Positions 35,742 to 43,993 of a DNA stretch of 64,000 bases are shown here, piece after piece. How positions within the stretch are numbered: the first letter of the stretch is position 1; each line of letters starts with the position of its first letter. The notes beneath the pieces are model-generated. The model was not told where the DNA came from, searched no databases, and worked only from the letters and a program-made list of their open reading frames with translations. The translations under genes and the position numbers were made by a program. The stretch is from Clostridiales bacterium (GTDB lineage Bacteria > Bacillota > Clostridia > Saccharofermentanales > Saccharofermentanaceae). The stretch lies in assembly GCA_017529925.1 (NCBI GenBank), contig JAFXMZ010000028.1:62001-126000 (forward strand), in the 5' to 3' direction.

Positions 35742-37502
35742 TTACTGACCGAATATGCCCTTGAATCTCTTGAAGACGGGCTTATCTTCTTCATTGCCGT
35801 TATTCTCCTCAGATGAGGACTTCGGTATATTTCCGTTAGCTTTTGGTACGAATACGCCTGAGGGAACCTTATTGGGAGAAGGCTCTGAAGGCTGAAGAGG
35901 CGCAAAAACGTTATTCATCCTCGAAGCCTTCGCAGCACCGCTCAAAGATCCCGAGAATACATTGGGCTTTCCGAGGGCATCGCCTGCGGCAACTTCCTCA
36001 AACCTGGACATAAAAGCCGTCCTTCCGGCGGGTGATGAAGCCTCTTCTGAAACAGAAGGCGCATCATAGTCCATCTTCGGGAATACCTTATATGCTTCCT
36101 CATCCTCGAATTTCCTGTTATTGAGAGCATCCCTGTATTCGGTAACGGCATCATACCATTCTATCGCTTCATAGCTCTTTCCGAGCGCAAATACATCATA
36201 GAGCATCTGCCTGATATTGGCGGGAAGATATTCCCAGATATGATCATAGCCGCCCCTCGGGATATGTTCCGTCGAGGAGTTATCGAGAGTATAAGGGAAA
36301 TTCTTCTCCAGGATCTCTTCACGGAGAGTCTCCTTGCCGTTTCTTGTCGCATAAGGATGGAGTCCGCAGAAGAGTATCGAGAATACGAGCATCGCTACGG
36401 AATAATCCTCATCCATCGGAACCCTCAGGAACTCGGAGAAATTCCTTCCCCAGAGCCTGGGATCCGTAAATTCCTCAGTACCTACGGGACAGGGCAGATT
36501 GCCGACCTGTACGCTGTCCATATCGATAAGATAGATCGCACTCGGAGAATATAACAGGGCATTCTTGAGCTGAATATCGCCCGCGATGATATCGTGCATA
36601 TGAAGATAGAGATACTTCTCGAGAAGATCGATGAGGACGCTGACGACATCTACTCTCTTCCACTTAGGGAAGTTCTCCTTTATGGCATCCGGGCCGTCAA
36701 ATACATTACCCAGCGTCTTACCCTTACCGGTCATCATCGTATATCCTACCGGGATGCCTCTGTAGAAAAGAAGGTCCTGGGGCCAGCAGATACCTAGAGT
36801 CCTGATGCCCATTGCGACCATCTTGGTAAGCTTATTCCAGCGAAGAGGCGTAATAACACCTTTATGGTAGATCTTCGCGACGATCTTGGGGTTATCTGTC
36901 GTAAATACCATACCCTCAGCACCGGCACTGATCCTCTTAACAAGCGTTATCTGCTTTGAGTCCCCTGTAACGACTACATCGCCGACATTACAGTAAACGG
37001 GAGCTTCAAGATACTTGTTCAGTGACGCAAGAGGGCTTATAGCCTCAACCGGCATATTCTCATAGAGGTCGGCTGAACCCTTATAGTAATCAGCATTATC
37101 AGACGAAAGGATGCAGATATCATGAGCAAATGAAGGCTTCTTTTCGAAAAGGCGCTTAACAAAGACCGACTTCTCGGTGGCGACTATGCAAAGATCAGGG
37201 ATATTGGCAGTAAGCTGTAAAAGGTCTTCTGTTCGTGATGTCTGAACCGAATGGAGCTTCCTGTTCTGAAGAAGTATCCCGCAGAAATCCCTCATGGCAG
37301 TTGCCGCAGAGGTATTTCTCTCATCTCCCTGATGTATCACACAGTAATGAAAGAGCTTAAAGGACTTGCTGACATAGACATCCTTGCCTCCCTCAGCGAT
37401 CAGATCGATCAGCTTCAGGAAGACTGTGGAACGGCCGAATTCCATTATGACGGAATAATCGACTATAAGAGATGAATAAGCACTGAGCCCTTCAATGTCC
37501 AT
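35742..37502 (-). CDS. Protein-kinase-like protein with N-terminal PIN-like region
   Basis: A 586-residue signalling protein of the TerY-associated type. Residues about 186-450 form a protein kinase fold: glycine loop ISAGAEGM (191-198), VAKIYHK with Lys210, catalytic loop HMHDIIAGDIQLKN (Asp309, Asn314) and the metal-binding IDMDS (Asp327/329, in place of DFG). Residues 1-170 look PIN-like: Asp15 at the end of a first strand, and alternate helices and strands through ICILSSDNA. The C-terminus from 450 is low-complexity and proline-rich. It leads the four-gene operon. Only AAGAG precedes ATG, so translation may be weak. Confidence 0.75.
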   Translation of the reverse strand: MDIEGLSAYSSLIVDYSVIMEFGRSTVFLKLIDLIAEGGKDVYVSKSFKLFHYCVIHQGDERNTSAATAMRDFCGILLQNRKLHSVQTSRTEDLLQLTANIPDLCIVATEKSVFVKRLFEKKPSFAHDICILSSDNADYYKGSADLYENMPVEAISPLASLNKYLEAPVYCNVGDVVVTGDSKQITLVKRISAGAEGMVFTTDNPKIVAKIYHKGVITPLRWNKLTKMVAMGIRTLGICWPQDLLFYRGIPVGYTMMTGKGKTLGNVFDGPDAIKENFPKWKRVDVVSVLIDLLEKYLYLHMHDIIAGDIQLKNALLYSPSAIYLIDMDSVQVGNLPCPVGTEEFTDPRLWGRNFSEFLRVPMDEDYSVAMLVFSILFCGLHPYATRNGKETLREEILEKNFPYTLDNSSTEHIPRGGYDHIWEYLPANIRQMLYDVFALGKSYEAIEWYDAVTEYRDALNNRKFEDEEAYKVFPKMDYDAPSVSEEASSPAGRTAFMSRFEEVAAGDALGKPNVFSGSLSGAAKASRMNNVFAPLQPSEPSPNKVPSGVFVPKANGNIPKSSSEENNGNEEDKPVFKRFKGIFGQ

Positions 37503-37610
37503 ATACTCTTAGATACCGAACCTTTCAGGTATAATACATTTTTGTCAAAAACCGTATATATTTTAATATAAAATAAGTACGCGGGCAATAAAATATGAAC
37601 AAAATATGGC

Positions 37611-37639
37611 AAAAAAAGGTAATATTCGAGCTCTATTCC
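37611..37639 (-). terminator. Terminator of lysA
   Basis: The minus strand has a short stem GGAATA/TATTACC with one bulged base, directly followed by seven T residues. It ends the operon starting at the PH protein gene. The 103-base stretch from 37503 to 37605 is AT-rich and presumably holds the kinase operon promoter, but no clear hexamer pair is seen. Confidence 0.6.
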
Positions 37640-37644
37640 AAAGA

Positions 37645-38895
37645 TCAGATGTCAAATCCCCTGAAAAGGTCCTCGAACGTGTCTCTTTTCCTTATGAGAC
37701 GGACCTCTCCGTCAGACGTGATCATTACCTCGGCAGGACGGGGTCTCTGATTGTAGTTAGAGGCCATAGAGTATCCATAAGCACCCGCATCGAGTACGGC
37801 GATGATATCGTCCTTTTTTATCACGGGAAGTTCCCTGTCCTCTGCGATCTTATCGCCGCTCTCACAGATATTGCCGACGATAGTGATCTTCTCGCGCTCT
37901 CCGTCAGCGACGACCTTACCGTTTCTTAAGATCTCAACATCATGCCATGAACCGTAAAGCGTAGGTCTTACAAGGATATTCTGACCAAGGTCGGTACCTG
38001 CATATTTCCTGTCATAGCTTGTCTTTACGGCATATACCTTGCCAAGAAGGATACCGCTCTCACATACAACAAATCTGCCGGGTTCCATCTTGAACAGCGG
38101 TGCATGACCATATGACTCTACAAAGCTGTCAAGCTCCTTCTCAAGTCTTTCTTTGAATGAATCGAAATCAAAAGGCTTCTCATCTTCTGAAACCTTATGG
38201 TAAGGTGCTCCGATACCTCCGCCGAGATCGATATACTTAAGATCCTTAAACCTCTTAGCCACATCGAAAAGCGTCTCGACAGCCTTAAGGAAAGGCTCCG
38301 GATCCATAAAGAGCGAACCGACATGCTGATTGACTTCAATGATATGAAGATCATACTTCTCACACATCGCGATCATCTCATCGATCTTATCAACGGTAAT
38401 TGCAAATTTAGTATTCTTTCCTGCAGTTACAACCTTCTGATGGTGTCCCGCGCCTACACCGGGATTGATCCTGACGGCGATATCAGTACCGGGAGCTATC
38501 TTTCCGTATGACTCGATCTGGTCGATACTATCGAGGCTGACAAGGATACCGTTATCGATCGCATACTTAAGCTCACTGTCCGAAACATTATTCGGTACAA
38601 AGAAGATCCTGTCGGATGTAAAGCCTGCTTTCTGAAGGAGCCTGATCTCTCCTTCGGACATTGCATCGCAGTTAAGTCCCTCCTCGAGAGCTATCTTGAG
38701 AATAGTGAGGTTGGAATTGGCCTTTATCGAGAAATTGCACGTATAATCATATTTTGTGATGAGGCCTCTGACCGTTCTCATGCACGATCTGAGGATATCC
38801 TCGTTATAGACATAGAGCGGTGAGCCATACTTAGCAACCAGCGCTTCAGGATCATTGCCCTTGAAAAAATCAACATTCTCGATATAAGATCTCAT
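37645..38895 (-). CDS. lysA: Diaminopimelate decarboxylase
   Basis: PLP enzyme of the last step of lysine synthesis, removing the D-carboxyl of meso-diaminopimelate. 416 residues: the alanine-racemase-fold barrel carries the PLP lysine in FSIKAN (Lys58), histidine in EVNQHVGSLF, and the beta-barrel domain holds the ICESGD catalytic cysteine and YNQRPRPAEV. It is the last gene of an operon with the MutS-like and sirtuin genes, 21 bases after the former. No lysine riboswitch is present in that gap. Confidence 0.95.
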   Translation of the reverse strand: MRSYIENVDFFKGNDPEALVAKYGSPLYVYNEDILRSCMRTVRGLITKYDYTCNFSIKANSNLTILKIALEEGLNCDAMSEGEIRLLQKAGFTSDRIFFVPNNVSDSELKYAIDNGILVSLDSIDQIESYGKIAPGTDIAVRINPGVGAGHHQKVVTAGKNTKFAITVDKIDEMIAMCEKYDLHIIEVNQHVGSLFMDPEPFLKAVETLFDVAKRFKDLKYIDLGGGIGAPYHKVSEDEKPFDFDSFKERLEKELDSFVESYGHAPLFKMEPGRFVVCESGILLGKVYAVKTSYDRKYAGTDLGQNILVRPTLYGSWHDVEILRNGKVVADGEREKITIVGNICESGDKIAEDRELPVIKKDDIIAVLDAGAYGYSMASNYNQRPRPAEVMITSDGEVRLIRKRDTFEDLFRGFDI

Positions 38896-38916
38896 AACCT
38901 TATCCCCCTGACCATT

Positions 38917-40716
38917 TCATGTTATCCCGACGAGCTTCATGAGGAAAGCCGCATTTGATTCATGCGATACTCCCGGATGGAGCTTATAATCGAACGAGAT
39001 GCCTGTATCATTATACTTCTCGGAAAAGTGATAATAAACGATTTTATCGATACGGGATTCAACTTTGTCACATAGAGCATAATCATGCGTTGTCATCATT
39101 CCCGTTATGTATGGTTTATACAGATTTTGAAGGACGACGAGGGCGCCTTCGGTCCTGTCAGCCGAGTTTGTACCCCTGAAGATCTCGTCTATCAGGAAAA
39201 GAAGAGGCCTTCCCTCTCTGGACGCATCAACTATCTTCGATATCCTTATGAGCTCGGCTTTAAATGTGCTCATCTCCTCGCCAAGGTCATCGACGATCCT
39301 CATAGAGCTTATTACCCTCATCTTTCCAAGACGAAGTTCTGATGCCGGAACGGGAGCACCGATATACGAAAGAACGGCACATATCCCGACAGTCCTTATG
39401 AGAGTAGTCTTTCCGGACATATTAGAACCGGTGATAAGCGCTATATCATTATGCAGTGTTACGCTGTTTGACACCGCCTTAGAAGGATCCAGGAGCGGAT
39501 GGAGAATATCTTTTCCCTCGAAAAAGGCATTTGCCGACGGGTCATCTGTCCTGTCGGTAACCTCCGGGAATGTGCTGACTGAGCTTATGAGCGACGGCGA
39601 TGTGCAGCACATTACGGCTTCGAACTCATAAAGACTGTCAAGGCTCTTCCTTGCTTCATTTCCATACTTTTCAGTCCACCCCGATAGAAGTGAATATGAT
39701 AATAGGTCGAACGGAAAAACACTGTTCAGTATCAGAGCGAAAAGCGGCTGTGACCTTAAGGATGCAACACCGCAGGTAAAAGAGAGCGACGAGAATGCAT
39801 CTGACGCTTTTTTATCTGAGGAAGCGCCGCCCTTAACGAGACGCCTGAGCCCCGGAGCTGTGAGATCCGCCTTCTCTATCAGGAGAAATTGCCTGAATAC
39901 GGCCTCTGTCTGCCTCGAGAGCCTGTCGACTCCGGAAAAGCCGTTCGCATAACGCGACGAAATAAAGAACCACACGATAAGATGGATGATCAGTACGGAT
40001 AATACCGATAAGAGCTTGTATTTGGGAAACAGAAATACAGAAGCAACAGGTATCAGCCAGAACAGAGGCATGATAAAGATGAGCATACGGGCAAATGAAG
40101 ATAAAGGTCTTCCCTCGCTGCACATATTATCTATCGCCGTCAGAGGCTTATCGAGCTTTCCTATCTTCCCCTGAGCCTGGTATTCGAGAAGGAGTTCCTT
40201 CTTTTCGATAAGCTCTTTCACGGCTTCATGTCTGGACTTTATATCGATATCCGTGATCTTTCCGGACAACTCATCGGCAAAACGCTTTCTGCCGCCTTTC
40301 GATTCGCTTACGACATACAGAGAATAAACGGATCTTTTGCCGAAGATATCAAGATCGAAAGAATAGTCATCGCGAATATCAAGATACTCTTCACCGGTGA
40401 TCTTCAGGTCTTCGAACTTTCCGTCTATCCTTGAAAGATAAAGGTCTGCCGCATCCTTGAGGGCCTTTGCCCTCCGGATCTCTTTCTTTATATTCGAATG
40501 CATAAAGCAGAGAGCAACGAACAGGACAAAGAATATGATACCGACCGTAAGGATAACAGGCTTATCATCTTTAAGGCCAACTACAGCACTGACAGCAGCA
40601 ATGATGAATAAAACAAGCCGCTCTGCACTCATCAGGCGGCTTGACTTCTCTTTCTGTCCTATAAGGGAGCCGTATTCTGAAGACTTCCGGGCAAAAAAAT
40701 CTCTGTCAGATGTCAT
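38917..40716 (-). CDS. Membrane-anchored MutS-like ATPase
   Basis: A 599-residue MutS-family protein lacking the mismatch-recognition domain. The C-terminal ATPase is intact: Walker A GSNMSGKTTLIRT (about 428-440), Walker B LLFLIDEIFRGTN and a THDYALCDKV segment. Upstream there are two pairs of hydrophobic helices (about 28-46, 49-68; 209-228, 232-251), a feature of a little-studied MutS-related group in Firmicutes and Bacteroidetes. Function is not mismatch repair in any obvious way; no MutL is adjacent. It overlaps the sirtuin stop by 4 bases (ATGA). Confidence 0.85.
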   Translation of the reverse strand: MTSDRDFFARKSSEYGSLIGQKEKSSRLMSAERLVLFIIAAVSAVVGLKDDKPVILTVGIIFFVLFVALCFMHSNIKKEIRRAKALKDAADLYLSRIDGKFEDLKITGEEYLDIRDDYSFDLDIFGKRSVYSLYVVSESKGGRKRFADELSGKITDIDIKSRHEAVKELIEKKELLLEYQAQGKIGKLDKPLTAIDNMCSEGRPLSSFARMLIFIMPLFWLIPVASVFLFPKYKLLSVLSVLIIHLIVWFFISSRYANGFSGVDRLSRQTEAVFRQFLLIEKADLTAPGLRRLVKGGASSDKKASDAFSSLSFTCGVASLRSQPLFALILNSVFPFDLLSYSLLSGWTEKYGNEARKSLDSLYEFEAVMCCTSPSLISSVSTFPEVTDRTDDPSANAFFEGKDILHPLLDPSKAVSNSVTLHNDIALITGSNMSGKTTLIRTVGICAVLSYIGAPVPASELRLGKMRVISSMRIVDDLGEEMSTFKAELIRISKIVDASREGRPLLFLIDEIFRGTNSADRTEGALVVLQNLYKPYITGMMTTHDYALCDKVESRIDKIVYYHFSEKYNDTGISFDYKLHPGVSHESNAAFLMKLVGIT

Positions 40717-41588
40717 TTGCCTTCCTTCTCTTTCTTCTCGAGCCGTTTTTGTGCTCTAAGTGCTGCGGCTTCCCTCTTTGCCTTCAGCTTACGGGCCGCT
40801 TCGAGCTGTTCCTTCGTCCTTCTCTTCGGGATCGCTTCGTCAAGTACCGCACCGATACTGTCATGGATAGTCAGCATCGCCGACAGATCGAGATATGTGG
40901 AACTCTTGTTGATGATAACGACCCTGTTATGCTTGATGAACTGTACAAAAGTAGCAGCAGGATAAACTGTAAGGGATGTTCCGCCGATGATGAGAAGATC
41001 GCATTTCTTCAGAGCCTTGATCGCAGCATCCACTTTGTCATGCTCCAGGTTCTCCTCATAAAGAGTGATATCGGGCCTGATGATACCTCCGCACCTGTCG
41101 CAGTGAGGAACGCCTGTATGCTCGAGTATATAATCCAGCTTGAACTTCTTCCCGCAATCCATACAGTGGTTACGGAAAACGGAACCGTGAAGTTCTATCG
41201 TATTCTTCGAACCGGCGTCCTGATGGAGCTTATCGATATTCTGGGTAATGATGGCCATGAGCTTTCCCTGACGCTCGAGCCTTGCAAGAGCCTTATGAGC
41301 CTTGTTAGGCTTTGCATCAGGATAAAGAAGCTTCCTCCTGTAGAAATCATAGAATTCCTCAGGATGCTCCATGAAAAAAGAATGCGATATAACATCAACA
41401 GCCCTGTAAGCAAGGCCGCTCTCCTGGTTATAGATACCGTCTCCGCTTCGAAAATCCGGGATACCGCTCTCGGTGGAAACTCCGGCACCGCCTAAGAATA
41501 CGATATTCTCGGACTGATCGATCAGCTCACGTAGCTTATTGATCTTAGTCTCTCTGGCACCTTTATATCTGTCTAACCTGGTCTCCAC
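40713..41588 (-). CDS. Sirtuin NAD-dependent protein deacylase
   Basis: 291 residues of the Sir2 family; removes acyl groups from lysine using NAD. It has FLGGAGVSTESGIPDFRS (about 31-48), TQNIDKLH, catalytic His in IELHGSVFRNHC and a zinc ribbon with two CxxC pairs (CMDCGKK, CDRCGG). It ends with a long basic helix of lysine, arginine and alanine, an unusual extension of about 35 residues that could bind nucleic acid or a partner. The start is GTG 41588, with GAGG upstream. It is coupled to the MutS-like gene. Confidence 0.93.
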   Translation of the reverse strand: METRLDRYKGARETKINKLRELIDQSENIVFLGGAGVSTESGIPDFRSGDGIYNQESGLAYRAVDVISHSFFMEHPEEFYDFYRRKLLYPDAKPNKAHKALARLERQGKLMAIITQNIDKLHQDAGSKNTIELHGSVFRNHCMDCGKKFKLDYILEHTGVPHCDRCGGIIRPDITLYEENLEHDKVDAAIKALKKCDLLIIGGTSLTVYPAATFVQFIKHNRVVIINKSSTYLDLSAMLTIHDSIGAVLDEAIPKRRTKEQLEAARKLKAKREAAALRAQKRLEKKEKEGK

Positions 41589-41607
41589 GATTACCTCTTA
41601 TGAACGA

Positions 41608-42039
41608 TCAGACCGTATCGATAGGATGTTCGACGCCTTCCATATCAAATGCACCTGCAGCACCGAACATTTCCTTACCGAGAACTCTCTTCTCGTCTCT
41701 TTCCTTCTCGACTATATTACTCAGAGCTTTCTGGACTCTCTCTGAACCCTTGATATTCTTGAGTTCGATATTAGGCGTGGACTTATCGGCTGTTACCAGA
41801 ACAACACTTCCTACCTTGAAGAGTCTCTGTCCGAGAGATCTCTTAAGCTGGATATCGAGAACTCTGTAGAGCAGAGTCTCCTCGGTCTTCAGATTAAAAA
41901 GACCTGTCTTCACATAGAGCTTATTTGAATCAAAGCTGTATCTCGTAAATGAGATAGGAAGTCCAAGATAGCATTTCCTGCCGCTCCAGAGCAGCGGTTC
42001 ATCGCTTAAATATTCGGAAAGTCTGTCAGGCTTAGCCAT
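41608..42039 (-). CDS. Bacterial PH domain protein
   Basis: 143 residues, mostly one bacterial PH-like domain: EPLLWSGRKCYLGLPISFTRY then YVKTGLFNLKTEETLLYRVLDIQ, the pattern of the bPH2/YdbS-like domain that often sits at membranes. It lacks the transmembrane helices usual for such proteins. The C-terminus contains a helical charged segment. It begins the operon with the sirtuin, MutS-like and lysA genes. AAAGGAG lies 8 bases before ATG. The role is unknown. Confidence 0.75.
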   Translation of the reverse strand: MAKPDRLSEYLSDEPLLWSGRKCYLGLPISFTRYSFDSNKLYVKTGLFNLKTEETLLYRVLDIQLKRSLGQRLFKVGSVVLVTADKSTPNIELKNIKGSERVQKALSNIVEKERDEKRVLGKEMFGAAGAFDMEGVEHPIDTV

Positions 42040-42127
42040 TGACGTTTCTCCTTTCGCCTTTTGTCTTTTCTATAATTATATATATTTTTTTACTTTCGTT
42101 CCACTTCTTTTTTGTTACAACAGACCG

Positions 42128-43993
42128 TCAGGATTCGTCCATAATAGTCCTGTTTCCGAACAGTCTGGAGTAGTCATAAGACTTCAGGGACTGTGGATTG
42201 ATCACTGATCTGTCGTAATACAGGTAGTTGTTTCCGTAAGTGTAATACGGCTGCGAACCGATACCGAAGAATATCCTGAAACCCTTTGATTTCAGGTATT
42301 CTGCACGTTCATCCGAACCGTCGATATAGTTTCCTCCGGGATAAACTATCATATGGACTTCTCCTGTAAGCGAACCTATCTGGGAGATCCATTTCTCTGT
42401 ATCTGAGACGATGACATCTGCTTTCTGCTCCCTGGCATTAATATTACCGTAAGTTGACGAAGCGAACTTCCAGCCTGTATCAAGGAGCACGTTCATTATG
42501 TCTCCTACGGTCTTACGGTTTGATTCGATATCCTCATCCGTAAAGTCGACCGGAGGTATGCCCATGGCCGAATATGCCTGATTACGGTCATCGACCTCAT
42601 CAGGATCGACGACATAACCGAAACATGATTCATATCCGCATATAGAGATAACGCCTTTCGAGCCGTTATATGAGAAATCCGGATGGGCCTCAACAAAAGC
42701 ATCCAGGATTCCTATTGCCTCAAGCTCCCTGCCTACGGTAGTCTGTCCGTTCCTGTCCGTATACTCGGCACAGACCTGTCCGCTCTCGTTAAGGACAAGC
42801 CTTGTACAGGTTCCCTGACCATAACCGAGAGCACTGTAATCAAGATTCTCGATCACGAGGATGAGCGGCTTTTTCCCGACAGGGATCTTAAGGGACTGTT
42901 CAAGCAGGAATGTATCATTCGAAAGATCTGCGAGCGCCTCAGGGTCGACCAGTACATAATCATTCTCATACAGAGCTTCAAGGACTCTCGTAAACTCGGT
43001 CACTGTAAGACGTGTTTCGTTCGCGCCCGAACTCATTCCATCCCTGTATGCGGCCTTGGGATCGCAGATAAGGCCCCTGATGCAGATGACCTCTACACTT
43101 CCGTAGTATTCCTTTACTTCTGACGTATGGCTCGTCGCCTCTATAAGATCTGATTTGATCCTTCCGTCATCCGGGAATATGACCGCCAGATCAGAAAGAA
43201 GGTCCTCAGCCGAATAGTATTTATATGTCTCGATCATGTGTTCGCCTTCAGTAAGCATAGGTTCATACATGACCTCTTTTATCTCTTCGACTCTCCTCGA
43301 AGAAAAATCATAGACAAATCCGTCATATTTATCGAGAACGGTTGAGTAGCTCTTTACGGCTCCTACATATTCACCCTCGTTAAAACATGCTTCGGCAGCC
43401 TGAACGTCACCCCTTGCCATCTCTATCGTCTCGATCTCCTTGAGCAGAGGATTGACCGAAGCAGAGATATTGCCCACCTGGCTCATCTGCTCGAAAATAA
43501 ATATTATGTCAGGTTTCTCGATAGTACCGAGAAGGAACTCCTCACAAAGTTCATGCAGCCAGTTGGATATCTGCGAAGACGTAAGTTCCTCCATGGAATC
43601 CATAAACTGGATATCGGCAAGAGACGGAACATAACGCTCATATCTTACCTTCTTCTCAATGCCTTCAAGCTTCTCGCTGACGATCTTCTCCATCTGAGCC
43701 ATCGTCTCGGTCTGCTCTTTGTATTCCTCTTCCTTGCCGGGATCTGCTGAGACTATCTCATCATGGACGCTCCTGTATATTGCCAGGGCCTCCTTGTAAT
43801 CACCGTTCCTGAATGCTTCTTCAAACCTGGGAAGTACGGAAACAGCTTCCTTTTCGCTGACGGCGTTATAGATGAAGACTCCGAGGAGTATAACAAGCAT
43901 TAAGGCACAGACGGCTGCCGCCACCTTGTGCCCCATACCTTTCGAAGTATTCTTCTCGTACCTGTCGAAAATATTATCCGAAGAACTGCTCAC
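42128..43993 (-). CDS. Membrane protein with NodB-like C-terminal domain
   Basis: A 621-residue protein: cytoplasmic tail, one helix at about 24-43, an extracellular TPR-like helical region (about 55-280), then a polysaccharide deacetylase-related domain beginning VICIRGLICDPKAAYRDG. Clostridial relatives have an Asp-Asp pair after GKKPLIL; here it reads VIENLDYS, so catalytic metal binding looks altered. The later FSYNGSKGVISICGYESCFGY and MIVYPGG segments match the family. The start is GTG 43993, overlapping the parC stop as GTGA. It may bind cell-wall sugars without hydrolysing them. Confidence 0.72.
   Translation of the reverse strand: MSSSSDNIFDRYEKNTSKGMGHKVAAAVCALMLVILLGVFIYNAVSEKEAVSVLPRFEEAFRNGDYKEALAIYRSVHDEIVSADPGKEEEYKEQTETMAQMEKIVSEKLEGIEKKVRYERYVPSLADIQFMDSMEELTSSQISNWLHELCEEFLLGTIEKPDIIFIFEQMSQVGNISASVNPLLKEIETIEMARGDVQAAEACFNEGEYVGAVKSYSTVLDKYDGFVYDFSSRRVEEIKEVMYEPMLTEGEHMIETYKYYSAEDLLSDLAVIFPDDGRIKSDLIEATSHTSEVKEYYGSVEVICIRGLICDPKAAYRDGMSSGANETRLTVTEFTRVLEALYENDYVLVDPEALADLSNDTFLLEQSLKIPVGKKPLILVIENLDYSALGYGQGTCTRLVLNESGQVCAEYTDRNGQTTVGRELEAIGILDAFVEAHPDFSYNGSKGVISICGYESCFGYVVDPDEVDDRNQAYSAMGIPPVDFTDEDIESNRKTVGDIMNVLLDTGWKFASSTYGNINAREQKADVIVSDTEKWISQIGSLTGEVHMIVYPGGNYIDGSDERAEYLKSKGFRIFFGIGSQPYYTYGNNYLYYDRSVINPQSLKSYDYSRLFGNRTIMDES

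Noticed and set aside
37606..37929. Plus-strand frame starting MAKKGNIRAL
   Set aside because: Overlaps the lysA terminator and the lysA 3' end; no ribosome binding site and no family resemblance.
38896..38916. Lysine riboswitch before lysA
   Set aside because: The gap is only 21 bases; the region before dapA (about 110 bases) is taken by a terminator and promoter and has no riboswitch core.
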